DNA from: Nocardiopsis sp. N85
Lineage (GTDB): Bacteria; Actinomycetota; Actinomycetes; Streptosporangiales; Streptosporangiaceae
DNA length: 64,000 nt
Assembly (NCBI RefSeq): GCF_028882275.1
Contig: NZ_JARBUT010000014.1
Span: 62,001 to 126,000 of the forward strand
Direction: 5' to 3'
The position numbers and the translations under genes were made by a program. The notes under the pieces were generated by a model, which saw nothing but the letters and a program-made list of their open reading frames with translations, was not told the DNA's origin and made no database searches. Below, in pieces: positions 18,671 through 27,826 of this stretch; positions within the stretch are counted from its first letter, which is position 1; each line of letters opens with the position of its first letter.

Positions 18671-19894
18671 ATGACCACGACGTCCGGACCCTCCGCACGC
18701 TCCGGCCCCGCCGACCCGCCGCCCCGCGCCACCGACCCCCGCGACGCCCCGGCCGGCCCCACGCCCTCGGCCGAGGAGGCGTCCGGACTGTGCGACCAGG
18801 CCCGCGACCTGGTCGCCAACGGCCACCTGGACCGCGCCGCCGACCTCTATCGCCGCGCCGCCGAGGCCGACGCGCCCGCGGCCGTACGGGCCCGCGCCCT
18901 GCTGGGCCTGGCCGTGACCGAGGACGGCCGCGGCGATACCGGAGCCGCCCGCGACGCGGCCCGCCGCGCGATGGAGGCCGGCGACCCGCGCCGCGCCCCC
19001 CGTGCCGCCCACCACCTGGCGCTGTCCCTGGAACAGGGCGGCGAGGGGGCCGAGGCCGAACGGATCTGGCGCCGCCTGCTCGACCTGGGGGCGGGCCCCG
19101 GCTACACGGCCCTGGCCCATCACGGACTGGCCCGCGCGGCGGAGGAACGCGGGGACGCCAGCGCGGCCGAGGCGCACTGGGAGGCGGCGCTCTCCCCGCC
19201 GGTCGGGTCCGCGCCTCCGGACCGGCTGCACGCCGAGACCCTGGTCGAGGCCGCCCGCGACCTCACCGGCCGGCTGCTGCGTCGCGGCTCGCCGGGTGCC
19301 GCCCTGAGCGCCGCAGACCGGGGCCTGTCCGTCGCCGACGACCCGGAACTGCGTCTGCTGCGGGCCGCCGCCCACCTTGAGCACGCCATCGCCGACCTCG
19401 GCGCGGTCGTCGACCCCGACGCAGGGGTCGCCGAGGCCGGACCGGTCACCGCGGGGGCGGCGGTGGAACTCCTCGCCGGGCTGCTCGCCCTGCGCGGGGA
19501 CACCGACGGCTCCGCCCGGGTGTGGCGGGCCGGGCTGGAGGGGCACGGCGAGGAGACCGCCGAGGAGGCGCGCGCCCGGTTGCGCCGCGGGTTCGCCACG
19601 GGTGAGGACTCCTGGTGGGACGCCTACCTGGAGGAGGCGGTCGCGACGGCCAGCGCGCCGGCGCTGGCGGCGGAGCTGTTCGCGGCGCTGACCCGGATGC
19701 ACGCGCTGGCGTCGCTGCCCGCACTGGAGGGCGAGTCGCGCCCGGCGGTCCTGCGGGAGGCCCTGGTGCAGGCGGTGCGGACCCCCGACGAACTCGTGTG
19801 GGGGCCGGGGCTGCACGCCGATCTGCGTCGCCGGTTGGCCGAGGCCACCGGAGGGGACGACGTACTGGCGGAGGACTGGCCGGACCGTCTCTGA
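18671..19894 (+). CDS. TPR-like repeat protein of unknown function
   Basis: 407 residues, Ala-rich and helical. Repeated helix pairs such as LCDQARDLVANGHLDRAADLYRRAAEA, AARDAARRAMEAGDPRRAPRAAHHLALSLEQG and YTALAHHGLARAAEERGDASAAEAHWEAAL have tetratricopeptide spacing, so it is probably a protein-binding scaffold. The first 35 residues are Pro/Ser/Gly-rich and disordered-looking. ATG 18671 has GGAAAG upstream; a GTG at 18632 in frame lacks a ribosome site. A TAGAGT box at 18611-18616 could be the -10. I recognise no specific family; no signal peptide is present. Confidence 0.75.
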   Translation: MTTTSGPSARSGPADPPPRATDPRDAPAGPTPSAEEASGLCDQARDLVANGHLDRAADLYRRAAEADAPAAVRARALLGLAVTEDGRGDTGAARDAARRAMEAGDPRRAPRAAHHLALSLEQGGEGAEAERIWRRLLDLGAGPGYTALAHHGLARAAEERGDASAAEAHWEAALSPPVGSAPPDRLHAETLVEAARDLTGRLLRRGSPGAALSAADRGLSVADDPELRLLRAAAHLEHAIADLGAVVDPDAGVAEAGPVTAGAAVELLAGLLALRGDTDGSARVWRAGLEGHGEETAEEARARLRRGFATGEDSWWDAYLEEAVATASAPALAAELFAALTRMHALASLPALEGESRPAVLREALVQAVRTPDELVWGPGLHADLRRRLAEATGGDDVLAEDWPDRL

Positions 19895-20276
19895 CCCTGT
19901 CCCGAAGACGGGTGGGCCCGGCCGTTCCGGGGCGCGTTCGGTGGACGCCGCCCGGCGCGTCCGGCGCGTTCGTCTCGGGGGCGGAGAAGGGGCGGGGCCG
20001 GTGCCCCGCCGGCCGAGGACGACTCCGCGCAGGGGGATGCCGTCGGCCGTGGGCCGCGTTTCGCGGGCGGAGGGCGACGGGTGGGTGTGCGGGGCGTCGT
20101 GCGGCGGGGCGGGCGTTCGCCGGGCACGCTCCGGGGGCGGTCTCCCGCTTCCCCGCCGACCGCGACGATCCTCGCCGTCCGAGGGCGACCCGGACGGGCG
20201 TGCCGCCGCCCGGGGCGATGGGTCCCGGGCGGGGTCGTCGGCCGGTCAGGGCCGGTGGGGACGGTGGGTTCCGCCG
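19895..20276. other. Intergenic stretch without recognisable genes
   Basis: Frames on both strands here are Gly/Arg/Pro-rich shadows without ribosome sites. No clear repeat, promoter or RNA was seen. Confidence 0.5.
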
Positions 20277-20468
20277 TCAGGCGGCCAGGACACGGGGCCG
20301 GTGCGGTGCCACGACGGCGCCGTCCGGCAGCAGCTCACCGGTGTCGTCGAAAAGGACGACGCCGTTGCAGAGCAGACTCCATCCCTGTTCCGGATGGCTG
20401 GAGACGACACGGGCCGCCTCGCGGTCGGTGTCCTCGAAGGACGGGCACGGAGGCTGGTGGCTGCACAT
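20277..20468 (-). CDS. DUF5999 family small protein
   Basis: 63 residues beginning MCSHQPPCPSFEDTDREAARVV and continuing HPEQGWSLLCNGVVLFDDTGELLPDG, which I recognise as the conserved streptomycete family DUF5999. The N-terminal CSHQPPCP plus a later Cys could bind a metal, but no function is known. The start has GAAAGG 8 nt upstream. It stands alone between the TPR gene and the ThrE exporter gene. Confidence 0.85.
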   Translation of the reverse strand: MCSHQPPCPSFEDTDREAARVVSSHPEQGWSLLCNGVVLFDDTGELLPDGAVVAPHRPRVLAA

Positions 20469-20636
20469 GGGGTCGGCCTTTCACTAGAGGCTCTTCGTTG
20501 AGCTGACGCCAAGAATAGTGGTTCACATCACATGATCGTCGCGTTTCGGGTCGGAAACACGCTGCCTGTGTCGTCGTCCGCTCTCACCCTGTGAGATACC
20601 CGCAGGCGATGAGTGGTTCTCGTCACCTCGCGAGGA

Positions 20637-22064
20637 TCAATAACCGCCGCGGGTCCGGCGCGCCGCCGGCCGGCTGCGCATGCCCGCCCCGGCCAATCCG
20701 CCGCGCTGGAAGGCGCGCACCAGCTCACCGCCCAGGTTCACCCCCGCGCCCAGGGCCAGCCCCACCATGACCGCCTCCACCAGCGACAGCAGGCCCGACA
20801 CCGCGGTGCCCTGGGTGAACTCGATCAGCCCCCGGTACAGCAGGCTGCCCGGCAGCAGCGGCGCGATCGACGGCACCAGGTAGGGCAGCACCGGGCGACG
20901 GGTCCGCCGCGCCAACCAGTGGCCCACCACGCCCACCGCCACCGCGCCCGTGACGGTGCCGACCACCGGCGGCACCTGGAGCAGGGATCCCATCCCCGCG
21001 TAGATCACCCAGATCATCACGCCCAACAGGCCGATGGTCGGCAGCATCCGGGTCGGCACCGCCAACGAGATGGCGAACGCGATCGCGATCCCGGCCGCGC
21101 CGAGCAGCACCGGGACCTCCATCGAGGTGCCCGCCGAGGGCAGGTTGTCCAGGTCGATCGAGACCCCCAGGCGCACCGCCGTGTACGCGATCGCGCCCAC
21201 CCCCGACACGATCGCGCCCAGGATGAAGAACGTCTCCAACAGCCGGGCCGCCGCCGACACGTAACTGCCGCTGATCCCGTCCTGGAGACTGGCCACCAAC
21301 GGGCGTCCCGGGAGCAGCGCCATGATGTTGCCGGTGATGATCGCGCCCGCCTGCAAGCCCAGGTCCATCTCGGAGCTGACCCACAGCAGCCCGACGCCGA
21401 TGGTCGCCGCGACCATCGCCGCCGCGGTCATCTGGTAGAACTCGGCGACCCCGCGCCGGGCCAGGAAGACCGAGGTGCGGTCGCCCAGCACGGCCGCCAG
21501 GAACGCCACCGTGGCCACGATCGGGCCGCCGCCCATCATCACGCCGGCGCTGGAGGCGATCAGCCCGAAACCGACGACGATGACCCAGTTGGGGTAGGGC
21601 GTCTTGGCCCGCCGGACCTGCTCCAGGCGGGCCGCCGCGTCCTCCAGCTCCAGCAGGCCCAGGGCCGCCTGCTGCACCAGGGTGTGCAGCTCGCCCACCC
21701 GGAAGTAGTCCAGGCTGCGGCGGCGCACCACGCGCTCGCCGGTGATGGGCGGCTGGTCACCGCCGGGGTGCGTGGACAGGGTGATGGTGGTGAAGGTGAC
21801 CGACACCTCCGAGCGGGGCAGGTTGAAGGCCACCGACAGGCTGAGCATCGCCTCGCTGACCGCCTCGGTGCCCTCCCCGCTGGCGAGCATCAGCTCGCCC
21901 ACACGCAGCACCAGGTCGATGGCCCGGGCGTCGGGCAGCGGACGCTCGTCCTCGTCGTCGAACCCGTCCGGCGTCAACTCGCGTTCGTGTCGGGCCCTCC
22001 AGTCGCGCATGCGGCTCAGCATGCGGTCCTCACCCGACGGCGGGCGCCCCCGCTTGTCCGACAT
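20637..22064 (-). CDS. Threonine/serine exporter family protein (ThrE)
   Basis: 475 residues. The N-terminal half is the DUF1212 domain (ARAIDLVLRVGELMLASGEGTEAVSEAML, later SVTFTTITLSTH) followed by five hydrophobic helices; the C-terminal half is the second ThrE membrane domain (AVAVGVVGHWLARR, LVPSIAPLLPGSLLYRGLIEF). In Corynebacterium glutamicum ThrE exports threonine and serine by proton motive force. Here both domains are fused in one chain, as there. ATG 22064 has GGGAGGAGAGG upstream. Substrate is inferred from the family. Confidence 0.9.
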   Translation of the reverse strand: MSDKRGRPPSGEDRMLSRMRDWRARHERELTPDGFDDEDERPLPDARAIDLVLRVGELMLASGEGTEAVSEAMLSLSVAFNLPRSEVSVTFTTITLSTHPGGDQPPITGERVVRRRSLDYFRVGELHTLVQQAALGLLELEDAAARLEQVRRAKTPYPNWVIVVGFGLIASSAGVMMGGGPIVATVAFLAAVLGDRTSVFLARRGVAEFYQMTAAAMVAATIGVGLLWVSSEMDLGLQAGAIITGNIMALLPGRPLVASLQDGISGSYVSAAARLLETFFILGAIVSGVGAIAYTAVRLGVSIDLDNLPSAGTSMEVPVLLGAAGIAIAFAISLAVPTRMLPTIGLLGVMIWVIYAGMGSLLQVPPVVGTVTGAVAVGVVGHWLARRTRRPVLPYLVPSIAPLLPGSLLYRGLIEFTQGTAVSGLLSLVEAVMVGLALGAGVNLGGELVRAFQRGGLAGAGMRSRPAARRTRGGY

Positions 22065-22266
22065 GTTCGTCCTCTCCTCCCCGCCGATCCCCCTCGGCGG
22101 TCGACGCGGTGCTCACGACCCCAGAGAGGGACGCGGTCCCGAAGGGTCGGGTTCGCCCGCACGGGCACCGGGTACCGGTGAGTTCGATCACCGGATCATC
22201 CTGCCAAGTCCGGCGGTGCGCGCAGGGGGAACGCGCCGGAGGCCGACGATGGTCCGCGCGGGTACC

Positions 22267-22956
22267 TCACCCCTGCTCATCGCGCTCCCCGGGCCGCACC
22301 AGACCGCTCTCGTAGGCGTGCACCACGGCTTGGACCCGGTCGCGCAGGCCCAGCTTGGTGAGGATACGGCCCACGTGCGATTTCACCGTGGTCTCCCCGA
22401 CGACGAGCCGCGCGGCGATCTCGGCGTTGGAACGGCCGCGCGCCACCAGACGCAGCACCTCGCGTTCGCGGTCGGTGAGCGGGTCGGCCGCCCGGGCGGC
22501 CTCGTCCACGACGGAGGGCAGCAGCGGGGCGTACCGGTCCAGCAGGCGTGCCAGGACCTGGGGCGAGATGACCGAGCCTCCGGCGGCGACGGTCTCCACG
22601 GCGCCGATCAGCTCCTCGGGCGGGGAGTCCTTGAGCAGGAACCCGCGGGCGCCCGCCCGGAGCGTCTCCACCGCGTACTCGTCCAGATCGAAGGTGGTCA
22701 ACACCAGGATCCGGACACGGTGTCCCAGGGGGCGGGCCCAGTCGAGGATGCGACGGGTGGCCTCGACGCCGTCCATGCCCGGCATGCGCACGTCCATGAG
22801 GACGACGTCGGGCAGCAGCCGGCGGGCAGCCGCCACCGCCTCGCGTCCGTCGGAGGCCTCACCGACCACGGACGCCCACGGGGACGCCTCCAGGATCATC
22901 CGGAAGCCGGCGCGGACGAGCGGTTGGTCGTCGACCAACAGGACTGAAACGGGCAC
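22267..22956 (-). CDS. NarL/LuxR-type response regulator (orphan)
   Basis: 229 residues. Receiver domain: VSVLLVDDQPLVRAGF, phospho-acceptor Asp in VVLMDVRMPGMDG, VLTTFDLDEY and the conserved Lys in FLLKDSPPEE. A C-terminal LuxR HTH follows (LTDREREVLRLVARGRSNAEIAARLVVGETTVKSHVGRIL). Such proteins are activated by a sensor histidine kinase, but no kinase gene lies nearby in the window. It is divergent in sense from nothing adjacent; it lies downstream of the RecB-like gene on the same strand with a 62-bp gap, so co-transcription is possible. Targets unknown. Confidence 0.92.
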   Translation of the reverse strand: MPVSVLLVDDQPLVRAGFRMILEASPWASVVGEASDGREAVAAARRLLPDVVLMDVRMPGMDGVEATRRILDWARPLGHRVRILVLTTFDLDEYAVETLRAGARGFLLKDSPPEELIGAVETVAAGGSVISPQVLARLLDRYAPLLPSVVDEAARAADPLTDREREVLRLVARGRSNAEIAARLVVGETTVKSHVGRILTKLGLRDRVQAVVHAYESGLVRPGERDEQG

Positions 22957-23017
22957 AGGGGTGATTGTGCCGTATCGGCGGGCGCCCCGTGGACCGTCCG
23001 GTGCTCCCGCCGAGGGG

Positions 23018-23830
23018 CTATCCGCGCGGGGCCGTGGGCAGGGGCGGCGGGGTGCCGCCGAAGGCGGGGCAGATCGCCTGGTGTTCGCACCAGTCGCACA
23101 GCCTGCTCTTCTTGGGCTCCCACACCCCGGCGCGGCCGGCCGCCTCGATGCGCGTCCAGATGTCGGAGATCTCGGCCTCGGCGGCGCGCAGTTCGTCCTC
23201 GGTGGGGTCGTACCACCGGATCGCCCCGTCCCCGCCCAGGTAGACGAGCTGCAACCGGGTGGGGACCACGCCCAGGTCGCGCCAGATCATGACCGCGTAG
23301 AAGAAGATCTGGAACTTGGCCTTGTCCTCGAACCGGGGAGAGGGGGACTTGCCGGTCTTGTAGTCGACGACGCGGATCCGGCCGTCGGGGGTCACGTCGA
23401 GCCGGTCGACGTAGCCGCGCAGTCGCAGCCCGGTGGGCAGGCCCACCTCCAGACGCATCTCCCGGTCGCGCGGCTCCAGGGCGGTGGGGTTCTCCAGGTC
23501 GAAGTAGCGGAGCACCAGGTCGCGGGCCGACTCCAGCCAGGCGTCGCGGGCCTGGTCGTCGGCGAACAGCTCCTCCACCTCGGGGCGCTTGTCCCGGAGC
23601 CGGTTCCACTGGGGGTCGACCAGGCCGACGGCGGTGCGTGGGGTGCGCGTCTCGGCGGGCAGCTCGTACAGGCGCTCCAGGCAGGCGTGGACCAGGGTGC
23701 CGCGCAGGGCCGCCGCGCTGGGCGCTTCGGGGAGCCGGTCGATGGCGCGGAACCGGAACAGCAGCGGGCACTGGAGGAAGTCCGACGCCCGGGAGGGCGA
23801 CAGGGCGGACGGCAGGAGCGCGGTGGTCAT
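23018..23830 (-). CDS. RecB-family PD-(D/E)XK nuclease with Fe-S cysteines
   Basis: 270 residues. The nuclease core is seen as LSPSRASDFLQCPLLFRFR at the start, ALRGTLVHACLERLY, then the catalytic segment GYVDRLDVTPDGRIRVVDYKTGK. The C-terminal LCDWCEHQAICPAF, with an earlier Cys in QCPLLF, matches the iron-sulfur cluster pattern of AddB/Cas4-like nucleases. Equivalent genes (Rv2119 in Mycobacterium) sit near trmI and the proteasome locus across actinobacteria, so I read it as a housekeeping member rather than a CRISPR Cas4. It is divergent from the site-2 protease gene. Confidence 0.88.
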   Translation of the reverse strand: MTTALLPSALSPSRASDFLQCPLLFRFRAIDRLPEAPSAAALRGTLVHACLERLYELPAETRTPRTAVGLVDPQWNRLRDKRPEVEELFADDQARDAWLESARDLVLRYFDLENPTALEPRDREMRLEVGLPTGLRLRGYVDRLDVTPDGRIRVVDYKTGKSPSPRFEDKAKFQIFFYAVMIWRDLGVVPTRLQLVYLGGDGAIRWYDPTEDELRAAEAEISDIWTRIEAAGRAGVWEPKKSRLCDWCEHQAICPAFGGTPPPLPTAPRG

Positions 23831-23920
23831 GTTCCGAGCCTATGAGAAGGCCGTGACAGGCGACACCCGCTCGCGCGGGGGTGTGGACGGGGGTCGGGGA
23901 GGGGCCCGTAACCTGGGGGC

Positions 23921-25072
23921 GTGACCACCGGCAACGATCGTCCCGCGCCCCGTTCCCGCGACCGCTCCCGGCCTCCCGGGCTGCTTCTGGGGCGGCCCTT
24001 CGGGGTCCCCGTGTACGTCACCGCCTCGTGGTGGGTGGTGGCGGTCCTCATCACCCTGGTCTACGGCGGGATCGTGCAGGACCGGTTGGCGCTCGGGCCG
24101 ATCGCGTACGTGTTGGCGTTCGTGTTCGCGCTGCTGTTGTACGCCTCGGTGCTGGTGCACGAGCTGGCGCACTCGGTGCTGGCGCGCCACTACGGGCTGC
24201 CGGTGCGGCGGATCGTGCTGTACGTGCTGGGCGGGGTCTCCGAGATCGAGAAGGAGGCGCCCACCCCGGGCCGGGAGTTCTGGATCGCGTTCGTCGGGCC
24301 GTTGTTCTCGCTGTTGATCGCGGCGGGGGCGTTCGGGCTGTACCTGCTGTCGGACCCGTTCACGGTGGTGGGGGAGCTGCTGTTCCAGCTGTGGGTGGCG
24401 AACCTGCTGGTGGGCGTGTTCAACCTGCTGCCCGGTCTGCCGTTGGACGGCGGCCGGTTGGTGCGGGCCGGGGTGTGGAAGCTGACGGGCCGACCGTTGG
24501 CGGGCAGTGTGGCGGGGGCCTGGGGCGGCCGGATCCTGGCCCTGGTGGTGGTGGCGACGCCGTTGCTGCTGGGATGGCTGGGCGGTGGGCTCAACCCCTG
24601 GGGCACGGTGTGGGGGCTGGTCCTGGGCGGTTTCATGTGGATGGGCGCCACCGATTCCCTGCGCGCGGCCCGAGCGCGTTCGCGGGTGCCGGGGCTGCGG
24701 GCGCGCGGGCTGGCCCGCAGGGCGGTCGCCGTGCCTGCCGACACCCCGTTGACGGAGGCCGAACGGCGGGCCGGGGAGGCCGGTGCCGAGGCGATCGTGG
24801 TGACCGATACGGACGGGACGCCGACGTCGATCGTGCACCCGGGGTTGGCCGCCGAGGTCATACCGGCGCGTCGGGCGTGGACGCCGGTGGTGGAGGTGGC
24901 GCGGGCGTTGGGCGCGCACTCCGTCGTGCCGTGGGGGCTGGAGGGCGAGGAGCTGTTGGAGTTCCTGACCGGGCACCCGCTTCCGGAGTACCTGGTGGTG
25001 GACGACGCCGGCGATGTGCACGGGGTGCTGCGCGCCGCCGATGTCAACGCGGCGATGTCGGACCGGGACTGA
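23921..25072 (+). CDS. Site-2 protease family (M50) membrane metalloprotease
   Basis: 383 residues with about six membrane helices. The zinc motif HELAH lies near residue 80 (VLVHELAHSVLARHYG), and the second conserved element NLLPGLPLDGGRLVRA lies near residue 175. After the membrane part, residues about 255-375 look like a pair of degenerate CBS-type repeats. Members cut transmembrane segments of regulatory proteins. GTG 23921 lies only 6 nt after a TAACCT box (23909-23914), so the mRNA may be leaderless. The gene is a regular neighbour of trmI and the proteasome genes in actinobacteria; its substrate is unknown. Confidence 0.9.
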   Translation: MTTGNDRPAPRSRDRSRPPGLLLGRPFGVPVYVTASWWVVAVLITLVYGGIVQDRLALGPIAYVLAFVFALLLYASVLVHELAHSVLARHYGLPVRRIVLYVLGGVSEIEKEAPTPGREFWIAFVGPLFSLLIAAGAFGLYLLSDPFTVVGELLFQLWVANLLVGVFNLLPGLPLDGGRLVRAGVWKLTGRPLAGSVAGAWGGRILALVVVATPLLLGWLGGGLNPWGTVWGLVLGGFMWMGATDSLRAARARSRVPGLRARGLARRAVAVPADTPLTEAERRAGEAGAEAIVVTDTDGTPTSIVHPGLAAEVIPARRAWTPVVEVARALGAHSVVPWGLEGEELLEFLTGHPLPEYLVVDDAGDVHGVLRAADVNAAMSDRD

Positions 25073-25345
25073 CCCGTGCCCTTCGGGGTCCTCGCCCCGC
25101 CCGTTCGGGCGTCTCCGGCGGCGGGAGGGGCCCGGGCGGCCGCCGCGCCCGCGTTCCGGCCGCCCCACGGCGCCGTTCCCCGAAGGTGTCCGCTCCGTCG
25201 GTCCACGGGACCCCGGGGCGCCCGTGCCCCGGTGAGCCTCCGCTCCGCTCGGGTCGGTGCTCGGGTGCCCGAAGGACGGGGACCTTCGGCCGCCGCGTCG
25301 ACGTCCCCGTGCTCCGGGCGTCTCCTGTGTCGGTCCGGGGCGCCC

Positions 25346-25819
25346 TCACCTTCGGGCGCCCTCGGGCCACAGCACCGTCACGGGTCGGCCCAGCGATCGG
25401 GCGTGGGCCACCACGTCGGCGGTCCCGCCGGGGCCGCGGGCGGGCTCGCCGTCCCACACCGCGACGAGCCGGTCGCAGCCCTCCACCAGGAGGCGTCCGG
25501 CCTCCGCGTGGGCTCGGGGCGTGGACTCCACGTGCGGTAGGGCGTGGACGCGGACGGCCCGGGAGAGCAGCCGGTCGTACAGCGGGTGGTGCTCGGCGGG
25601 CAGTCCGTCGCGGTACTCCCGGGCGGGGACGATCACCTCCAGGGGCGCTCCCGCCGCGACGACGGCCTCGGCGAAGAGGGCGTCGGCCCCGTCCGCCAGG
25701 CAGGACAGGCCGACCATGGCGCGTCCGTGGGATGTCAGGTGCGCGTCGATGAGCGCGGCGGTGGCGCGGCTCACGTCGGGGGTCAGGTTCCGATGGCCGG
25801 TGATGCCGATGCGGATCAC
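25346..25819 (-). CDS. SLOG-type nucleotide-binding protein
   Basis: 157 residues beginning IRIGITGHRNLTPDVSRATAALIDAHL, then GLSCLADGADALFAEAVVAAGAPLEVIVPA and CDRLVAVWDGEPARGPGGTADVVAHARSLG. The GxTGHR opening, the acidic LADGADALF segment and the GGTADVV end are typical of the SLOG/Rossmann superfamily (YpsA, DprA, LOG relatives), which bind or process nucleotides or their derivatives. No enzymatic class can be fixed. It sits downstream of the HTH/TPR regulator gene on the same strand (about 100 bp apart). Confidence 0.75.
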   Translation of the reverse strand: MIRIGITGHRNLTPDVSRATAALIDAHLTSHGRAMVGLSCLADGADALFAEAVVAAGAPLEVIVPAREYRDGLPAEHHPLYDRLLSRAVRVHALPHVESTPRAHAEAGRLLVEGCDRLVAVWDGEPARGPGGTADVVAHARSLGRPVTVLWPEGARR

Positions 25820-25921
25820 GTCACCCTCCCTGCTGTTCGTTTAGCCGCCTTTCTACCCAAAGTGCAGGGAGTGGGCCCCTACCTTCCGGTAAGGGGTGGG
25901 TGGCGTTCTCGCGGGGCGGTC

Positions 25922-27184
25922 TCACCCGGCGACGGGTGTCTCGGTCACGAGCGCCGCGAGCCGGTCGTCGAGTTCTCTCACGCAGACGGCGTCGGGGCCT
26001 CTGTAACGCCGTCTGAAGGAGCGCACCCGGTCCACGACCCGGGCCGATCCGAAGCGCACGCCGGTCTCCAGGGCCTCCACGGCCAGGCGGAACGCCTCGT
26101 CGACGTCGCCGGCCTCGGCGTGGGCGGAGGCCAGTTCGACCTTGAGGACCGCGGACTGCTTGGCGCCCTGGGCGACGGGTCGCGCGGCCTCGGCGAAGGC
26201 CGTGCGGGCGTCGTGGGGGCTGCGCAGGCGCACGCCCACCAGGGCGCGGTAGCCGGAGATCTTGGCCTGGTCGAAGGCGAACACCCAGGGCCAGGGCGGG
26301 TTGATGTTGCCCGAGCGGGAGATCTCCTTCTCCGCGCGGCCGATGGCGTGGGCGGCGGCGGAGCGGTCGCCGATCCCGGCGTGGGCCAGCGCCCCCACAC
26401 AGGCCAGCCAGGCGCGGGCGGTGGGGTGCGCGGAGGGGCCCAGGACGTGCTCGGCCTCCTGGACCAGTCCCAGTCCCAGTTCGGGATCCTCCGCGGTGTC
26501 GATCTCGAAGGCGGCCAGGGAGCCGAGCATGTAGACGTCGAGCAGGCGCATGCCGGCCTGGCGGGCGCGGATGACGGCGGTGCGGTAGTGCATGCGGGCC
26601 GAGCCCATGTCGCCCTGGTCGGCGTGCAGCCAGGCGGCGAACCCGGAGGCCTCGCTGGCGGCGGCGCTCACGGCGGAGTGGTGGCCGGTGCCGCGCGCCT
26701 TGACCAGCATCCGTTCGGCCAGTTGGACGTGGGTCACGGCGCTGGGCAGCAGGTCGCGGGTGGGCGAGGTGGAGTCCATGCGGCGCTGGCCGCCGGTGAT
26801 GGAGCGCAGGGCGGGCGCGGTGGTCTCGTTGACGACCGTGTGGACGCCGTACTGGGTGGATCCGTCCGTGAGCGCCCCGCGTTCCCCGCCCCGGTCGGCG
26901 GGGATCTCCTCCGGTGTGGGCGGCGCGGTGCCGTCGAAGCGCAGGAGGTGCAGGGGGACGTCCAGGCGCCGGGCCAGGTCGTGGACCTGGGCGACGGTGA
27001 GCGCCTGTTGTCCGTTGACGACGCGGGAGACCCAGCTCTGGGAGTAGTCGACGGCGCGGGCGAGATCGCCCTGGGACCAGCCGCGGGCGGTGCGCACGCC
27101 TTCGATGACGGCGGCCATGTCGCAGGTGGCCAAAGCGGCCGCGATGCGCGGTCGGGACCACAGGTCCGGTGGAAGTTGGGGCAT
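25922..27184 (-). CDS. XRE-type HTH regulator with TPR-like domain
   Basis: 420 residues. HTH at about residues 25-80 (VIEGVRTARGWSQGDLARAVDYSQSWVSRVVNGQQALTVAQVHDLARRLDVP). The remaining 300 residues are helical repeats with TPR spacing (AERMLVKARGTGHHSAVSAAASEASGFAAWLHADQGDMGSARMHYRTAV and more), as in many actinomycete regulators that sense peptides or partner proteins. ATG 27184 is preferred over an upstream in-frame start: no Shine-Dalgarno is present, but TAATCT (read on the minus strand, 27192-27197) lies 7 nt away, pointing to a leaderless mRNA. It may control the divergent small gene at 27524 or the SLOG gene; this is inference. Confidence 0.88.
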   Translation of the reverse strand: MPQLPPDLWSRPRIAAALATCDMAAVIEGVRTARGWSQGDLARAVDYSQSWVSRVVNGQQALTVAQVHDLARRLDVPLHLLRFDGTAPPTPEEIPADRGGERGALTDGSTQYGVHTVVNETTAPALRSITGGQRRMDSTSPTRDLLPSAVTHVQLAERMLVKARGTGHHSAVSAAASEASGFAAWLHADQGDMGSARMHYRTAVIRARQAGMRLLDVYMLGSLAAFEIDTAEDPELGLGLVQEAEHVLGPSAHPTARAWLACVGALAHAGIGDRSAAAHAIGRAEKEISRSGNINPPWPWVFAFDQAKISGYRALVGVRLRSPHDARTAFAEAARPVAQGAKQSAVLKVELASAHAEAGDVDEAFRLAVEALETGVRFGSARVVDRVRSFRRRYRGPDAVCVRELDDRLAALVTETPVAG

Positions 27185-27523
27185 GGAGTTCAGATTAGGG
27201 ATTCGTGGTGCGGTCGGTGGCCGTGTTCGGTCCGACGATTCCATGGAAAGTGTCGGTTCTGGCTTTTTCGTGGCTTCTCACAATGCCGTTCGATGGAACT
27301 TGGCTGACCGTTCCCTGCCTGCTAGGTCGAGATGTTCGGATAAGAGCGATAAAATACTTCTGGTGTTTTTTCACCGTTCCGGTTGGTGTTCTCCCGATAT
27401 CGTCCCGTGCCTTGGGGAAAAGGGCGCGTGACGGCTCATGCGTGATCCGCATAGGCGTGCGTTCCCGGTCCCGGGGGTGCGGCATCGTGGGAGGGGACGT
27501 TGGTGACCACACGGGAGGCCTGA
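27185..27523. promoter_or_regulatory. AT-richer divergent promoter region
   Basis: This 339-bp gap between divergent genes is clearly less GC-rich than its surroundings, especially 27240-27400. On the plus strand a TCGAGA (27327-27332) and TAAAAT (27350-27355) pair with 17-bp spacing looks like a promoter reading toward the small gene at 27524. On the minus strand TAATCT (27192-27197) fits a leaderless start of the HTH gene. Confidence 0.5.
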
Positions 27524-27826
27524 GTGACCGTCGAGACCCCACCGGCGGGTGACCCTGACGGGCGCTGTTCGGGCGGAGCCGACCTCGCGCTGCGGGGGCT
27601 CGCCGCCGAACTGCGCTCGCACGGGGTGGAGGCCCGTGAGGACGGGGTGCACGGGATCGTGCACGCCGGTCCGCAGCACGCGCTGCTGCGGCCGCACAGG
27701 GGCGACCTGTGGTGGTGGATGCGCTGGCCGGGGGAGCCCCGGCCGTTGGCGGGTGTGCCGCTCTCCCCGGCCACCCGTACCTCCGACGCGGTCCGGCGCA
27801 TCCTGGGGGCCCTGGACCGCACCTGA
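27524..27826 (+). CDS. Small protein of unknown function, 100 aa
   Basis: GTG start behind GGGAGG. The sequence ALRGLAAELRSHGVEAREDGVHGIVHAGPQHALLRPHRGDLWWWMRWPG has an amphipathic helix followed by short strands and a WWWMRW core. It ends with SPATRTSDAVRRILGALDRT. No family is recognised with certainty. Divergent from an HTH/TPR regulator across a promoter-rich gap; in actinomycetes such regulators are often paired with a small protein gene, which may be the case here. Confidence 0.6.
   Translation: MTVETPPAGDPDGRCSGGADLALRGLAAELRSHGVEAREDGVHGIVHAGPQHALLRPHRGDLWWWMRWPGEPRPLAGVPLSPATRTSDAVRRILGALDRT

Noticed and set aside
23018-23830. RecB-like nuclease as a Cas4 linked to the CRISPR array
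   Set aside because: It is 12 kb away, on the other side of core genes, and its place next to the site-2 protease and trmI matches the conserved actinobacterial neighbourhood (Rv2119); type I-E systems do not normally use Cas4.
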